Shown: positions 42,025-51,133 of the stretch, in pieces
How the letters are laid out: every line of letters begins with the position of its first letter
Numbering within the stretch: position 1 is the first letter of the stretch
Assembly (NCBI GenBank): GCA_016788865.1
Contig: JAEUSB010000017.1
Location: 1-64,000, forward strand
DNA length: 64,000 nucleotides
Direction of reading: 5' to 3'
From: Leptospirales bacterium
GTDB taxonomy: Bacteria > Spirochaetota > Leptospiria > Leptospirales > Leptonemataceae
The notes under the pieces: model-generated
The model's input: the letters and a program-made list of their open reading frames with translations, nothing else
What the model was told of the DNA's origin: nothing
Databases searched by the model: none
Made by a program: the position numbers and the translations under genes

Positions 42025-43949
42025 TGGTTTCAAGACTTTTGCCCATCGTTTCAGATGTATATGCAAAGGCCGGGGTCTGGATTCAGACCGCCGCAAGTCT
42101 CACGCTATTCGTTTCCAGCTCGTTTCTCGATGGAGTAACTGGCTGGATCTTCTTTGTATTGTCCATCCTCGTTTTAATTTCCGATCCACTGGTTATTGTC
42201 TCTGAGTCGCGCCGGAGGAACATTCCGGTGCAATCCGGCTATGTTTGGTCCGTTGGTCTGCTGGTCCTTGCAATCGTTGTCTATTTTGTTCGCACGAAGA
42301 TGAACCTGACATTGGATACTATTGGAGATGCGGACGACTCATGGCTTACCCGCCTGCGCCGCTTGATGCTCGCCGTTTTTTTCCTGGCATATGTGGGCTT
42401 CTTCGTGTATCGTCTGTTCATCTGCCTGGGCGAAGGAGTGGCTCGTGCTCCTGGAGCTGCTGACGTTAAGCGCCGAGCAGTTCTGCAGAAGTCGCTCATT
42501 TCAATCTTTGCTGCGCTGCCGATGTTTGTTCTTGCAAACTATTTGCCTCAACTTAGAAATCCATCCGTCGATCTGACTCCGGGGTTCTATTCGTTTGGTG
42601 AAGCCTCGCGCACAATTTTGAAAAGCATTCCAGCTGACGTGCAAGTGACTGTGTTTTTGCCAGATCAGCAAGCCATGAAGGACGCCTCTGCTTCCAAGAC
42701 GCAGCCCGAACTATTTCGCATATCGGAAGACATCCGGGTGATGGCGGAACAACTGCCTGTAATCAACTCAAAACTCAAACTCACATTTAAGAATGCGGAT
42801 CTGGATCTGGCTGCGGCCCAGGATTTTGGATCAGTAAACAATGGTACATTTGTATTTCGAGTTCTAAAAACCGGCGTGGTGACGGGTACGGATAAGCCAT
42901 ACATTGAGAGACGCGTCTATGTTTTCAATGAATCGGACATGGAGCGCCTGGAGCGCGAGGTTGTGCGCGCGGCCATTCAGGTCTCTACGCCGGAACGCAG
43001 TGTCTACTTTACGGCTTCCAATGGCGAGCGCTGGGAAATGGGCGGGCGCGGTCGTTCTCCCGGAGCAATTGAGAGTCTGAAAGATGCACTGCGATTCATG
43101 AACTATCAGCTGAAGCCGCTCGATACACAGAACAAATGGCCCGGCCCCATTCCGGACGATGCGGCAGTCGTAATTATCGCAGGCCCGCAGGTTCCACTCG
43201 CGCCGGAAGCCAGAACGGCAATTGCGGATTATATGCGCAAAGGTGGCAAGGTCCTGGCTGCAATCGATCCGGCGGGAACAGAAGACCTTACCTGGCTTCT
43301 GGAGCTAGCCGATTCTCGTTTTCGCCTGAAGCGCGCGACCCTTACCAGTGAGCCGATGTGGCCCGGTGTTCCCGTCACGGATTCGCTTGAGAGTCATCGC
43401 ATTACTGAGAACCTGACGTTAGCCGGCAGAGCCTTTATTGTTTTTCCAGAAAGCGGGTATTTTGCTGAATCGCTGCAACCCACTCTGCCCGGAACCGTCA
43501 TTCTACAACAGGGTGATCAAAAACTGAAGCAGTCTGTTTTCCTTTACACCAAATTCAATACCATTCTCGATACTAACCGGAACGGAAAGAAAGATGTAAC
43601 CGAGGAACAGGGACGATATCCGCTCGGGCTGGCATTTGAGTACCCAGACCACACGGGAGCTCGCCTTGTGATATTCTCTGGCATTGGCTGGATGACTGAG
43701 CTGGGACTCAGATTTCCAATTGATCAGAGAAACATCATCATGGCGCAGGACAGTATTTCCTTTCTGCTAGAAAGCCCGCTTGCGGCCGGCCTGATTCCCG
43801 AGCAACGCAAGAGCAGAAGCATTCCCGTCACGGATAGTTTGAAGTTCAAAAATATCCTGCTCGGCATGATACTCTTTCCTCTGGCAACGGGTGCATTAAC
43901 TGGTTTCGGCGTCTGGTTCTACCGTAAGCGTCGTGCAGCAAGACAATGA
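42024..43949 (+). CDS. GldG-family ABC transporter auxiliary membrane protein
   Basis: 641 residues from ATG 42024, with AGGAG 7 bases upstream, preferred over an ATG nine codons earlier. N-terminal helices (five or so to residue about 180), a large extracytoplasmic domain of the GldG type (ILKSIPADVQVTVFLPDQQA, IQVSTPERSVYFTASNGE, AVVIIAGPQVPLAPEA, MRKGGKVLAAIDP), and a C-terminal helix with basic tail. The IFT52/GldG fold resembles a glutamine-amidotransferase-like domain and is thought to be structural. The organism is not a glider, so a role in envelope biogenesis is more likely. Confidence 0.88.
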   Translation: MVSRLLPIVSDVYAKAGVWIQTAASLTLFVSSSFLDGVTGWIFFVLSILVLISDPLVIVSESRRRNIPVQSGYVWSVGLLVLAIVVYFVRTKMNLTLDTIGDADDSWLTRLRRLMLAVFFLAYVGFFVYRLFICLGEGVARAPGAADVKRRAVLQKSLISIFAALPMFVLANYLPQLRNPSVDLTPGFYSFGEASRTILKSIPADVQVTVFLPDQQAMKDASASKTQPELFRISEDIRVMAEQLPVINSKLKLTFKNADLDLAAAQDFGSVNNGTFVFRVLKTGVVTGTDKPYIERRVYVFNESDMERLEREVVRAAIQVSTPERSVYFTASNGERWEMGGRGRSPGAIESLKDALRFMNYQLKPLDTQNKWPGPIPDDAAVVIIAGPQVPLAPEARTAIADYMRKGGKVLAAIDPAGTEDLTWLLELADSRFRLKRATLTSEPMWPGVPVTDSLESHRITENLTLAGRAFIVFPESGYFAESLQPTLPGTVILQQGDQKLKQSVFLYTKFNTILDTNRNGKKDVTEEQGRYPLGLAFEYPDHTGARLVIFSGIGWMTELGLRFPIDQRNIIMAQDSISFLLESPLAAGLIPEQRKSRSIPVTDSLKFKNILLGMILFPLATGALTGFGVWFYRKRRAARQ

Positions 43950-45025
43950 ATCGGCGAATCGGACTCATCCTTGGAGGAACGGCCATAGTCGTTTTCCTGG
44001 CGCTTTTGCTGATTGGTCCTGGAACTGAGAAGCAACAACCGGATCAGATTATTTGGAAGAAAGAATTTGAAAAGATAGAGTACATTCCTGCCGGCGCGAA
44101 CAGAAAAGTAACGCTGAGCATGGTGCGCCATGGAAGTCTCACTCGCGACGACTTTACTGTCGAAGCGCCAGGGCAGTACCAGTCGAGGCGCGGTGGCTTT
44201 AACGTTAAGAACACTTTCTCTGACTTTGCAAAACCCAGAAACATGGGACAGTATAAAATCAAACCAGAGCAAGAAACCGAGTTGGGACTTTCACCTGAGT
44301 GTGCTGAAGTCCTTTTGTATCCGACACTGAACTCGGAACCCATCCGCCTGCAAATCGGGAAGAAGAACTCGGCCGGGAATTCGTTTGTTCGCATTGATCC
44401 TGAATCAAAGAAAGACGAGGTCGTTCTAATTCCTGCCTACCTGTTCGATCGCTTTACCAGGCCAATCAAGGAATTTCGCGAGCAGCGGCTACTCGTCTAT
44501 CCAACGGATACTTACACACAAGAACTGAGCGTGAAGGTGAAGACTCCTGCCGGAGAGAAATCGTATTCCATGCGGCAGGTACGTGAGAAGAACAAAGAGG
44601 GCGTTGAGATGCCACGCTGGCTGGACTCCAGTGGGCAGGAGATTCCGGTCAATCAAGCGAATGGTCTTGAAAACGTGGTACGCGAAGTTCAAATCCTGGA
44701 ATACAGAGACACAATCGGCGTGGGCAACGCAGACGAGTTATGGAATCGCGCGGGCGAAGACACTACTGTCATTAAAGCAAAGATTAAGGGCCAGGATGAG
44801 ACAATCATTCGATTGAGATCACGTTATGCGGTGCAAGCTGGAACCGATAGCGCAATCCCAGTTCAATCTTCAATCGAACCTGGAACTGATTTTGTTCGTG
44901 CAACAATTGAGAAAGATATTCTGGATAGAATGGAAACAATATTCGAAGCTCTGGAAAGAAAGAAGGCGGAAGCAAATAAGCCCAAGCCCGTACAGCCTGA
45001 GATTCGGGAAATAGCTCCAAAATGA
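43946..45025 (+). CDS. DUF4340-family membrane-anchored protein
   Basis: 359 residues, ATG 43946 overlapping the previous TGA. One N-terminal helix (IGLILGGTAIVVFLALLLIG), then an extracytoplasmic domain with the two beta-rich repeats of DUF4340 (ELGLSPECAEVLLY, FDRFTRPIKEFREQRLL). The family commonly follows GldG genes. The C-terminus is basic and lysine/proline rich. Function unknown; likely an accessory of the transporter. Confidence 0.82.
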   Translation: MNRRIGLILGGTAIVVFLALLLIGPGTEKQQPDQIIWKKEFEKIEYIPAGANRKVTLSMVRHGSLTRDDFTVEAPGQYQSRRGGFNVKNTFSDFAKPRNMGQYKIKPEQETELGLSPECAEVLLYPTLNSEPIRLQIGKKNSAGNSFVRIDPESKKDEVVLIPAYLFDRFTRPIKEFREQRLLVYPTDTYTQELSVKVKTPAGEKSYSMRQVREKNKEGVEMPRWLDSSGQEIPVNQANGLENVVREVQILEYRDTIGVGNADELWNRAGEDTTVIKAKIKGQDETIIRLRSRYAVQAGTDSAIPVQSSIEPGTDFVRATIEKDILDRMETIFEALERKKAEANKPKPVQPEIREIAPK

Positions 45026-45546
45026 AACTTCTGGTTGGAATCTGTTTGATCCTTATCGGATCCTGCAGGCTCTTTCAAGTCACTGACTTGTCCGGACGCG
45101 ATCCTGCAACCCGGACAATCTTCGTTCACAATTTCACGAATCAAACATTTGAACCTGATGTCAATGCAGAGCTTACGGAATGGCTGAAGCGCGAGATCGG
45201 CCGCCGGGATAATTTCAAACTGGCAAAGACTCGTGAGGAGGCCCGGCTCTGGCTTTACGGGGACATTGTCGTCTTCTCGAAAGAGGGCCGCATGTACGAC
45301 AACTTTCGTAACCCTGTGCGCTATGAAGTTGTGTCAACCGTTCGGGTAAAATTCCGGGAGAATCCGGCCAAAGCTCCACCGGATCACCTCATGGACAAAG
45401 CCGGAGAAGTCTCGGGCAGCATCCAGTATTCAGAGAAGGAAGGCTATACGGAGCCCGAGTTCCAGGCCCGGCAACGCCTGGGTAGAATTCTTGCTTCCAG
45501 GATTTCCGATGCCCTTGAATCTGAGTACCTTGCCTGGAATCCCTGA
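45022..45546 (+). CDS. LptE-like lipoprotein
   Basis: 174 residues, ATG 45022 overlapping the DUF4340 stop. Lipobox LILIGSC (Cys15). The body follows the LptE pattern of the DUF799/LptE fold: TIFVHNFTNQTFEPDVNAEL, a charged helix, then LWLYGDIVVFSKEGRMYDN and VVSTVRVKFRE. LptE plugs the LptD barrel that inserts LPS in the outer membrane. Leptospiraceae make LPS, so a real LptE role is possible, but such small lipoproteins are easily confused. Its place in a Gld-type ABC operon is notable. Confidence 0.7.
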   Translation: MKLLVGICLILIGSCRLFQVTDLSGRDPATRTIFVHNFTNQTFEPDVNAELTEWLKREIGRRDNFKLAKTREEARLWLYGDIVVFSKEGRMYDNFRNPVRYEVVSTVRVKFRENPAKAPPDHLMDKAGEVSGSIQYSEKEGYTEPEFQARQRLGRILASRISDALESEYLAWNP

Positions 45547-45554
45547 GGTGTGCT

Positions 45555-45848
45555 ATGGACGTAGTTCAAATTGAAAAAGATCTGGAAGATTTGATTCCGG
45601 GTTACATTGCCAACCTGAAGACCTACGTGAAAGATATGACTGCCCAGCTCAGCGCCGCTCAGTTTGAGCCAATTGCCCGCACCGCACACAATATCAAGGG
45701 ATCCGGTGGCGGTTACGGATTCATGAAGATTACGGAAATTGGTGCGCAGCTGGAAGCGGCAGCAAAAGCGAATAACGTGGATCAGGCCAAGGTTCTGCTG
45801 GGCCAACTGGATTCCTATATTAACAATGTGAAGATTGAGTACGTTTAG
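45555..45848 (+). CDS. Hpt (histidine phosphotransfer) domain protein
   Basis: 97 residues, ATG 45555 with GAGGTG upstream. A single Hpt four-helix domain: TAHNIKGSGGGYGF contains the phospho-acceptor His45 and the glycine pattern that follows it. Such proteins relay phosphate between a hybrid kinase and a response regulator; neither is encoded nearby. Its spacing of 8 bases from the LptE-like gene suggests co-expression with the transporter. Confidence 0.88.
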   Translation: MDVVQIEKDLEDLIPGYIANLKTYVKDMTAQLSAAQFEPIARTAHNIKGSGGGYGFMKITEIGAQLEAAAKANNVDQAKVLLGQLDSYINNVKIEYV

Positions 45849-45875
45849 TCATTGAACTGCCGATCGTTAGTAATC

Positions 45876-46802
45876 CTAGCGCAAAGTCCCCAGGAACTCA
45901 GACACCTGCTTTTCAAACGTAGCAGCATCCGCGTTCCAGAGTGAAGCATGCTCGCCTTGCTCTGTGATCCATACACGTTTGGGTCCGGCGTACAGGGCGG
46001 AGAGCTCCTCCGTATGCTGGTACGGAATGAGCTTATCACCCTTGCTGTGCAGGAAGAAAATCGGTGGCCCTTTGACGATTCGGACAGAAGTCTCTGCATT
46101 GGCTGTTGCGTCGAATCGGCCACGCCGCATTGCCAATCGAATCACGAGACCCTTAAACCATTGCGGGACGATTGTCGGAGATGCGGGCGTTTCTAATACG
46201 AAACGCCTGAAGCTAAACATTGGATTCTCTGCGATGATGCCTGCTGCGTCACGCAATGCTGGCAATGCAATCAAGATCGATGTTGCGCCGACTGACGTTC
46301 CCATTGCGACTACTGTCTTGTATTTCTGCGTGAGATACAAATAGGCAGACGTAACATCACGCGACTCACGATGGCCAAAAGTCATCCCGGGAACGGGACA
46401 GGGAGTCTCGACGCTGCAGCCCATATCAAATAGTAGAACATCGAAATGATTATTCAGTAGGAGCTTGATATAGCGAGCCCCTTCGCGCCTGTCAGAGCCG
46501 CCGCCATGAGCGAAAAGTACCGCACCGCGGGCCGGGCCCATACCGTTTTCCGTGGTAGTCACGAGCCATCCCGCCATATCATACCCGTTGATTGACGGAA
46601 TCTGAACTTCCTGGAACTTATAGGCCTGGCTCATCCGGAGATTGCCGCAGGCCGGGCCCCAGTAGTTCAGGGTTCGCTCATCGCAAACACTCAAATCTTT
46701 GGCGCGCCAGGCCGGGAAGAGCAATTGGCCGGAATAATACCACAGGCCACCGCCCAGGGCTGCGCCAAGAATCACTAAAGTCCACTTCAGTTTGCGTTTC
46801 AT
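45876..46802 (-). CDS. Membrane-anchored alpha/beta hydrolase
   Basis: 308 residues, ATG 46802. N-terminal helix (WTLVILGAALGGGLWYYSG). The hydrolase core has GAVLFAHGGGSDRREGARY (oxyanion loop), the nucleophile Ser in MGTSVGATS, and a late LHSKGDKLIPYQH and GEHASLWN carrying the acid and His. This is the layout of the BD-FAE/YqiA-like serine hydrolases. Substrate unknown. Convergent with the Gld operon and divergent from nuoD. Confidence 0.85.
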   Translation of the reverse strand: MKRKLKWTLVILGAALGGGLWYYSGQLLFPAWRAKDLSVCDERTLNYWGPACGNLRMSQAYKFQEVQIPSINGYDMAGWLVTTTENGMGPARGAVLFAHGGGSDRREGARYIKLLLNNHFDVLLFDMGCSVETPCPVPGMTFGHRESRDVTSAYLYLTQKYKTVVAMGTSVGATSILIALPALRDAAGIIAENPMFSFRRFVLETPASPTIVPQWFKGLVIRLAMRRGRFDATANAETSVRIVKGPPIFFLHSKGDKLIPYQHTEELSALYAGPKRVWITEQGEHASLWNADAATFEKQVSEFLGTLR

Positions 46803-46907
46803 AGGTATGCCAGGGCTTTACTAACCTGCATTCCGGGGTCAATGGAAAATTGGAACCACCCGGCGATTCTGGTTGCCGCCCCCAAACCACTCGCCCAAAT
46901 GCATTGT

Positions 46908-48119
46908 ATGTACTCGTATGATACGGAAATCATCGAAAAAGAGGCCAGCTCGATTGTAATGAACGTGGGCCCTTCGCATCCGGCCACGCATGGAACACTA
47001 CGCCTGAAAATGCATGTGCAGGGGGAACGCGTCGTCCAGTGCGAACAGGAAATTGGTTATTTGCATACAGGCTTTGAGAAGCTGGGTGAGTACAGATCAT
47101 ATAATCAGTTCGTTACCATCACGGATCGAATGAACTATATTTCCCCGTTGAATAACAACATTGGCTACGCACTTGCGGCAGAAGAACTACTTGGCATTGA
47201 AGTGCCGGAGCGCTGCCAGCTCATTCGAGTGATCCTGGCTGAGATGTCGCGCGTCGCTGATCATATATTCGCTCTTGGAGCTATGACCATGGATCTTGGA
47301 GCGTTCAGCTCCATCCTCTGGTCTTTTGTTGAGCGGGAAAAGCTATATGATGTATTTGAGTCTGTGACCGGAACTCGCCTAACAACCAGTTATACGCGCG
47401 TCGGGGGTCTGGCCTTTGATATTCCGGCGGGATTCGAAGCGCGCAGTCTCAAGATTCTTGACGAAACGGAAGAAACAATTAAGAAAATGCGCGATAGTTT
47501 TCTGGAGAATCCAATTTTCATTGAGCGGACCCGCGGCGTTGGAGTTATCACGGAGCAAGACGTTTATGATTTTGGCATTACCGGGCCTATTGCCAGGGCA
47601 AGTGGTGTTGCTTATGATGTCAGAAAGTTCAAGCCTTACCTTGGCTATGAAAAGTACGATTTCAAAATCCCAGTATTCACGGAAGGTGATAGCTACGCAC
47701 GTTATGCGATCAGACTGGACGAAATGTTGGAAAGCTGCAAGATTGTTCGCCAGGCAATTGCCCAATTGAAACCAGGCCCAATCAACTACGAAGATCAAAA
47801 GCATGTCCTTCCGGACAAAGGCAGCGTCTATCATGATATGGAATCTTTGATCCATCACTTCAAAGTGATTATGCCAGGCGGAAAGCATGGAATCCAGCCG
47901 CCCAAAAAGACAATTTACTCAGCAACGGAGGCGCCAAACGGCGAGCTTGGATTCTATTTGATTTCCGATGGAGGGGCCAGTCCTTATAAAGTGCGTGTGC
48001 GGCCACCCTCGCTTTTCAACTATCAGATCTACAGCAAGCTCATGACCGGTGCTAACTTGTCGGATCTGGTTACGATTCTGGCTTCGTTTAACGTAATTGC
48101 AGGTGAGCTGGATCGATAA
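46908..48119 (+). CDS. nuoD: NADH-quinone oxidoreductase subunit D
   Basis: 49-kDa-type peripheral subunit of respiratory complex I, forming the quinone site. 403 residues from ATG 46908; the frame is open 22 codons further upstream, without homology. VMNVGPSHPATHGTLRLKM, EIGYLHTGFEKLGE, DRMNYISPLNNNIGYA, VGGLAFDIPAGF and the terminal GELDR are all standard. No nuoA-C or nuoF-N genes occur in the window except the adjacent nuoE, so complex I genes are split in this genome. Confidence 0.95.
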   Translation: MYSYDTEIIEKEASSIVMNVGPSHPATHGTLRLKMHVQGERVVQCEQEIGYLHTGFEKLGEYRSYNQFVTITDRMNYISPLNNNIGYALAAEELLGIEVPERCQLIRVILAEMSRVADHIFALGAMTMDLGAFSSILWSFVEREKLYDVFESVTGTRLTTSYTRVGGLAFDIPAGFEARSLKILDETEETIKKMRDSFLENPIFIERTRGVGVITEQDVYDFGITGPIARASGVAYDVRKFKPYLGYEKYDFKIPVFTEGDSYARYAIRLDEMLESCKIVRQAIAQLKPGPINYEDQKHVLPDKGSVYHDMESLIHHFKVIMPGGKHGIQPPKKTIYSATEAPNGELGFYLISDGGASPYKVRVRPPSLFNYQIYSKLMTGANLSDLVTILASFNVIAGELDR

Positions 48120-48186
48120 TGAATTTGACAAATCAGCCTGCAGCCGCTCCCATAAATTCAAATCACTTACATGCTAAAGGCGCATC

Positions 48187-48786
48187 ATGACTCGTAAATT
48201 TTCTGCCGCAGCAGAGACTGAACTCAAAGACATTCTCGATGATTTCCCCAATAAGAAGTCTGCGTTGCTCATGGTTCTACGTCTGGTGGAGCGTGAGTTC
48301 GGGATGATAGACGATGGTGGAATGGAGCTGGCGGCCGCAACATGTGAAGTGAGTGTTGCGCACGTACTGGGCATGGTCAGCTTCTATACACACTTTAAGC
48401 GGCCATTCCACGGCAAACATCGGTTTATGGTCTGTGCTACTTTGATGTGTTCCATTGGCGGACCAAGCGGAAAGTGTGATCAGTCGCTTGCCGTGATTCA
48501 CCGCAGGCTGGGAATTGCCCCCGGCGAATGCACTGAAGATGGGTTGTTTTCCGTGGAGAAGGTGGAATGCCTTGCGGACTGCAATCGTCCACCGGTGATT
48601 CAAAAAGACAATGATCATCATGTTAACATTACCGATGCGCTCCTTGAAGAGTTAATAGATTCCCTGCTCACCCGCGAGGGAAGATCAAAGGAGCATTACG
48701 CAGGTCAAAAAGGAATCGCAATGAATGCGAGGATTCCCAGTATTTCGGTAAAGCAGACTGTCCCCGGCCCGCAGGGAATTCGGTAG
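48187..48786 (+). CDS. nuoE: NADH-quinone oxidoreductase subunit E (24-kDa type)
   Basis: 199 residues, ATG 48187. Carries the [2Fe-2S] cluster N1a; ligands are Cys83, Cys88 (VCATLMC), Cys128 and Cys132 (VECLADC), with the usual helical N-terminal domain (VLGMVSFYTHF). The C-terminus runs about 30 residues past the usual end (RSKEHYAGQKGIAMNARI onwards) with no recognised motif. Normally followed by nuoF; here a chemoreceptor follows instead. Confidence 0.93.
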   Translation: MTRKFSAAAETELKDILDDFPNKKSALLMVLRLVEREFGMIDDGGMELAAATCEVSVAHVLGMVSFYTHFKRPFHGKHRFMVCATLMCSIGGPSGKCDQSLAVIHRRLGIAPGECTEDGLFSVEKVECLADCNRPPVIQKDNDHHVNITDALLEELIDSLLTREGRSKEHYAGQKGIAMNARIPSISVKQTVPGPQGIR

Positions 48787-48901
48787 CTCATCCATCCACT
48801 GCTTTGAATTTTAGATTCACCGCAAACGGGCATTTTAGAGTTCCTCAATCCAGGCCAATTCTTCTTGCAACGAATGTTGCGCTCCAGGGATCCTTCAGTT
48901 C

Positions 48902-51121
48902 ATGCGGAATTCCTCTGGCTTGAGTGACCGTGCAGGGAAGCTCAAACACTCGATCTGTCTAATTGCAAAGCTGGTTATGCTGGCCAGTCTTCCGGCGTTT
49001 CCCGGCAGCGTTATTGCTGTCGAACCGGTCAGCCTGCAAGCGATTGTTAAGCGCAGCAGCATTGGGAGGCAGATTGAATTTCTAGAGGACAGGACAACTG
49101 CCCTCACAATCGACCAGGTCAGGAAGGAGGCTGGTTGGAAGCAGTCTGCGGCAATCTCTCTGAATTCAGGATTCACAAAGTCGGCCTACTGGTATCGCTT
49201 TGCAGTTCGCAACGACAGCAAATCTGCCTCGCCGCTGCTGTTTGAGATTTCTTACCCTTTGCTCAACCATATAGACTTCTATTCGCCAGCGGAAGAGGGT
49301 TACACGGTTGTGAAAACCGGAAATCGATATCCGTTCAAACAACGCGACGTGGTGGACAAGAACTTTCTTTTCAAGCTGAATCCCGATCCGGGAGTAACAA
49401 CTTATTACTTTAGAATTGAGACAAACGGTTCGCTGAACTTCACGCCCTCACTTCTAACTCCGGATGGCCTACTCGAACAGATTGAGACCAGGCTACCGAT
49501 TGTCTGGATTCATTATGGTCTTATGATCATGATGATTGTTTACAACCTTTTCATCTTCTTTGCAATCCGGGATCGCAGCTATCTTTACCTGGTTCTGTTT
49601 ATTTCCTCGTACGTGCTCTTTCAAATGACCCTGGATGGATATTCCTTTCAATATCTGTGGCCCAATTCCGTTACCTGGGGCAGTATCTCGCTTCCATTGT
49701 TCATCTGCACCTCTCAGTTATCTGTAGCCATCTTTATTGCATCTATCATTGAAATGTCGCAGAAGTTTCGATTCTTAAACGGACTTTTAATGTATGTGAT
49801 TGTTCCTGTCACTCTGGTGGGTGCGGTGCTCACGCTTTTCGTTCCTTACTCGCTGGCTATTCGCGGGGCGGTAGTTCATACGAGTGTTGTTTCATTGCTT
49901 GTCTTCATGACTTCGATCTACGCAGCTCTGCGCGGATCAAGACCGGCGCGCTTTATCGTGGGCGGGTTTCTTGGCCTGGTTGCAGGCATTGCTGCTTACA
50001 TTCTGAAGACCGTAGGCATCCTTCCGCCGGTTTTCCTGACTGAATGGGGCGTACAAATTGGATCCTCTCTGGTGGTACTTGCTTTGTCGCTGGCGCTGGC
50101 AGACAAGATTAACGTTATGCGCGTTGATCTGACTGCGCTACTCCGCAAACAGACTGACAATGAGAAGGTGGCAAGCGAAAGGGCGCGGTACCTGGAAGGA
50201 ATTGTGCGTACCGCCACCGTCATTTCTGAAGAATTCCTGAAAGTAGGAGGGCAGTTGCAGGAAATTGCAAATCGATTTGCGAGTTTGTCCATGGACCAGG
50301 CGGCCCAGAGTGAAGAAATGTCTTCCACCTTTGAGCAGATTTCGGCGGCGGTTGAAACCATCCACGAATCGACGACCACTCAGAGTCTAGAAGGCGAAAA
50401 AGCCAGGCGACTCGTTGATACGCTCAACACAATGCAGAAGGGGTTACTGGAAGAAAGCCAGAGAGTAGAAACTACAATAAAATCGATTCTGGATTCTGCA
50501 TCAGAAACAGGAAGCAATTTGGAGAGGATGACGGATACGATTGCGCTAATTGGCAGAGGCGGTCAGGCAATCAACAAGTTCAGCGGTCTCATCGACAGCA
50601 TTTCCGGACGCATCAACCTCCTTTCCCTGAACGCTGCAATTGAAGCGGCGCGGGCCGGGGAATACGGACGCGGATTCGCCGTTGTTGCCGATGAAATTGG
50701 AAAACTGGCAGACGGTACGGCAGAAAACTCACGCCAGATTGGTAAGCAAATGTCAGAGATTATTTCTGATATTGAAACGGGAACAGCGATTGTGTCCGGA
50801 AGCAAAGAATCAACAGACGTGATTTTCCAGATGGTAAGCCAGATTGGCGTCGGAATGGTTTCAGTGCGAGACATGATGGTAAAGCAGAATAATGCACTGC
50901 AAATGGTAATTCGTGAAAGTGAACTCATAGAGAATCTCTCAAAGGAGATTGCGGGCTCCACGAACGAACAAAGACTTTCCATTGCAGAAACACAGAAAAC
51001 AATCGATCGGCTTTCCGAAATGGCTATGGAAATCTCTGAAGCGAACAACCTGATCATGGATTTTGCCAGATTGATCCGAGACAAGGCCGGCGAACTGAAT
51101 CGCGTAATTCAATCTGTTTAA
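48902..51121 (+). CDS. Chemoreceptor with 7TMR-DISM sensor module and MCP signalling domain
   Basis: 739 residues, ATG 48902. Signal peptide about 16-39; 7TMR-DISMED2 extracellular domain about 41-205 (SAYWYRFAVRND, FEISYPLLNHIDFY); seven helices about 205-405; then an MCP signalling coiled coil with the tip SGRINLLSLNAAIEAARAGE and GRGFAVVADEIGKLAD. A HAMP domain is lacking; a coiled coil (LRKQTDNEKVASERARYLE) joins directly. 7TMR-DISM modules usually feed kinases or cyclases; fusion with an MCP tip is much rarer. Expected to control the chemotaxis kinase in response to a sugar or other ligand. Confidence 0.9.
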   Translation: MRNSSGLSDRAGKLKHSICLIAKLVMLASLPAFPGSVIAVEPVSLQAIVKRSSIGRQIEFLEDRTTALTIDQVRKEAGWKQSAAISLNSGFTKSAYWYRFAVRNDSKSASPLLFEISYPLLNHIDFYSPAEEGYTVVKTGNRYPFKQRDVVDKNFLFKLNPDPGVTTYYFRIETNGSLNFTPSLLTPDGLLEQIETRLPIVWIHYGLMIMMIVYNLFIFFAIRDRSYLYLVLFISSYVLFQMTLDGYSFQYLWPNSVTWGSISLPLFICTSQLSVAIFIASIIEMSQKFRFLNGLLMYVIVPVTLVGAVLTLFVPYSLAIRGAVVHTSVVSLLVFMTSIYAALRGSRPARFIVGGFLGLVAGIAAYILKTVGILPPVFLTEWGVQIGSSLVVLALSLALADKINVMRVDLTALLRKQTDNEKVASERARYLEGIVRTATVISEEFLKVGGQLQEIANRFASLSMDQAAQSEEMSSTFEQISAAVETIHESTTTQSLEGEKARRLVDTLNTMQKGLLEESQRVETTIKSILDSASETGSNLERMTDTIALIGRGGQAINKFSGLIDSISGRINLLSLNAAIEAARAGEYGRGFAVVADEIGKLADGTAENSRQIGKQMSEIISDIETGTAIVSGSKESTDVIFQMVSQIGVGMVSVRDMMVKQNNALQMVIRESELIENLSKEIAGSTNEQRLSIAETQKTIDRLSEMAMEISEANNLIMDFARLIRDKAGELNRVIQSV

Positions 51122-51133
51122 GGGGAGTTCACC

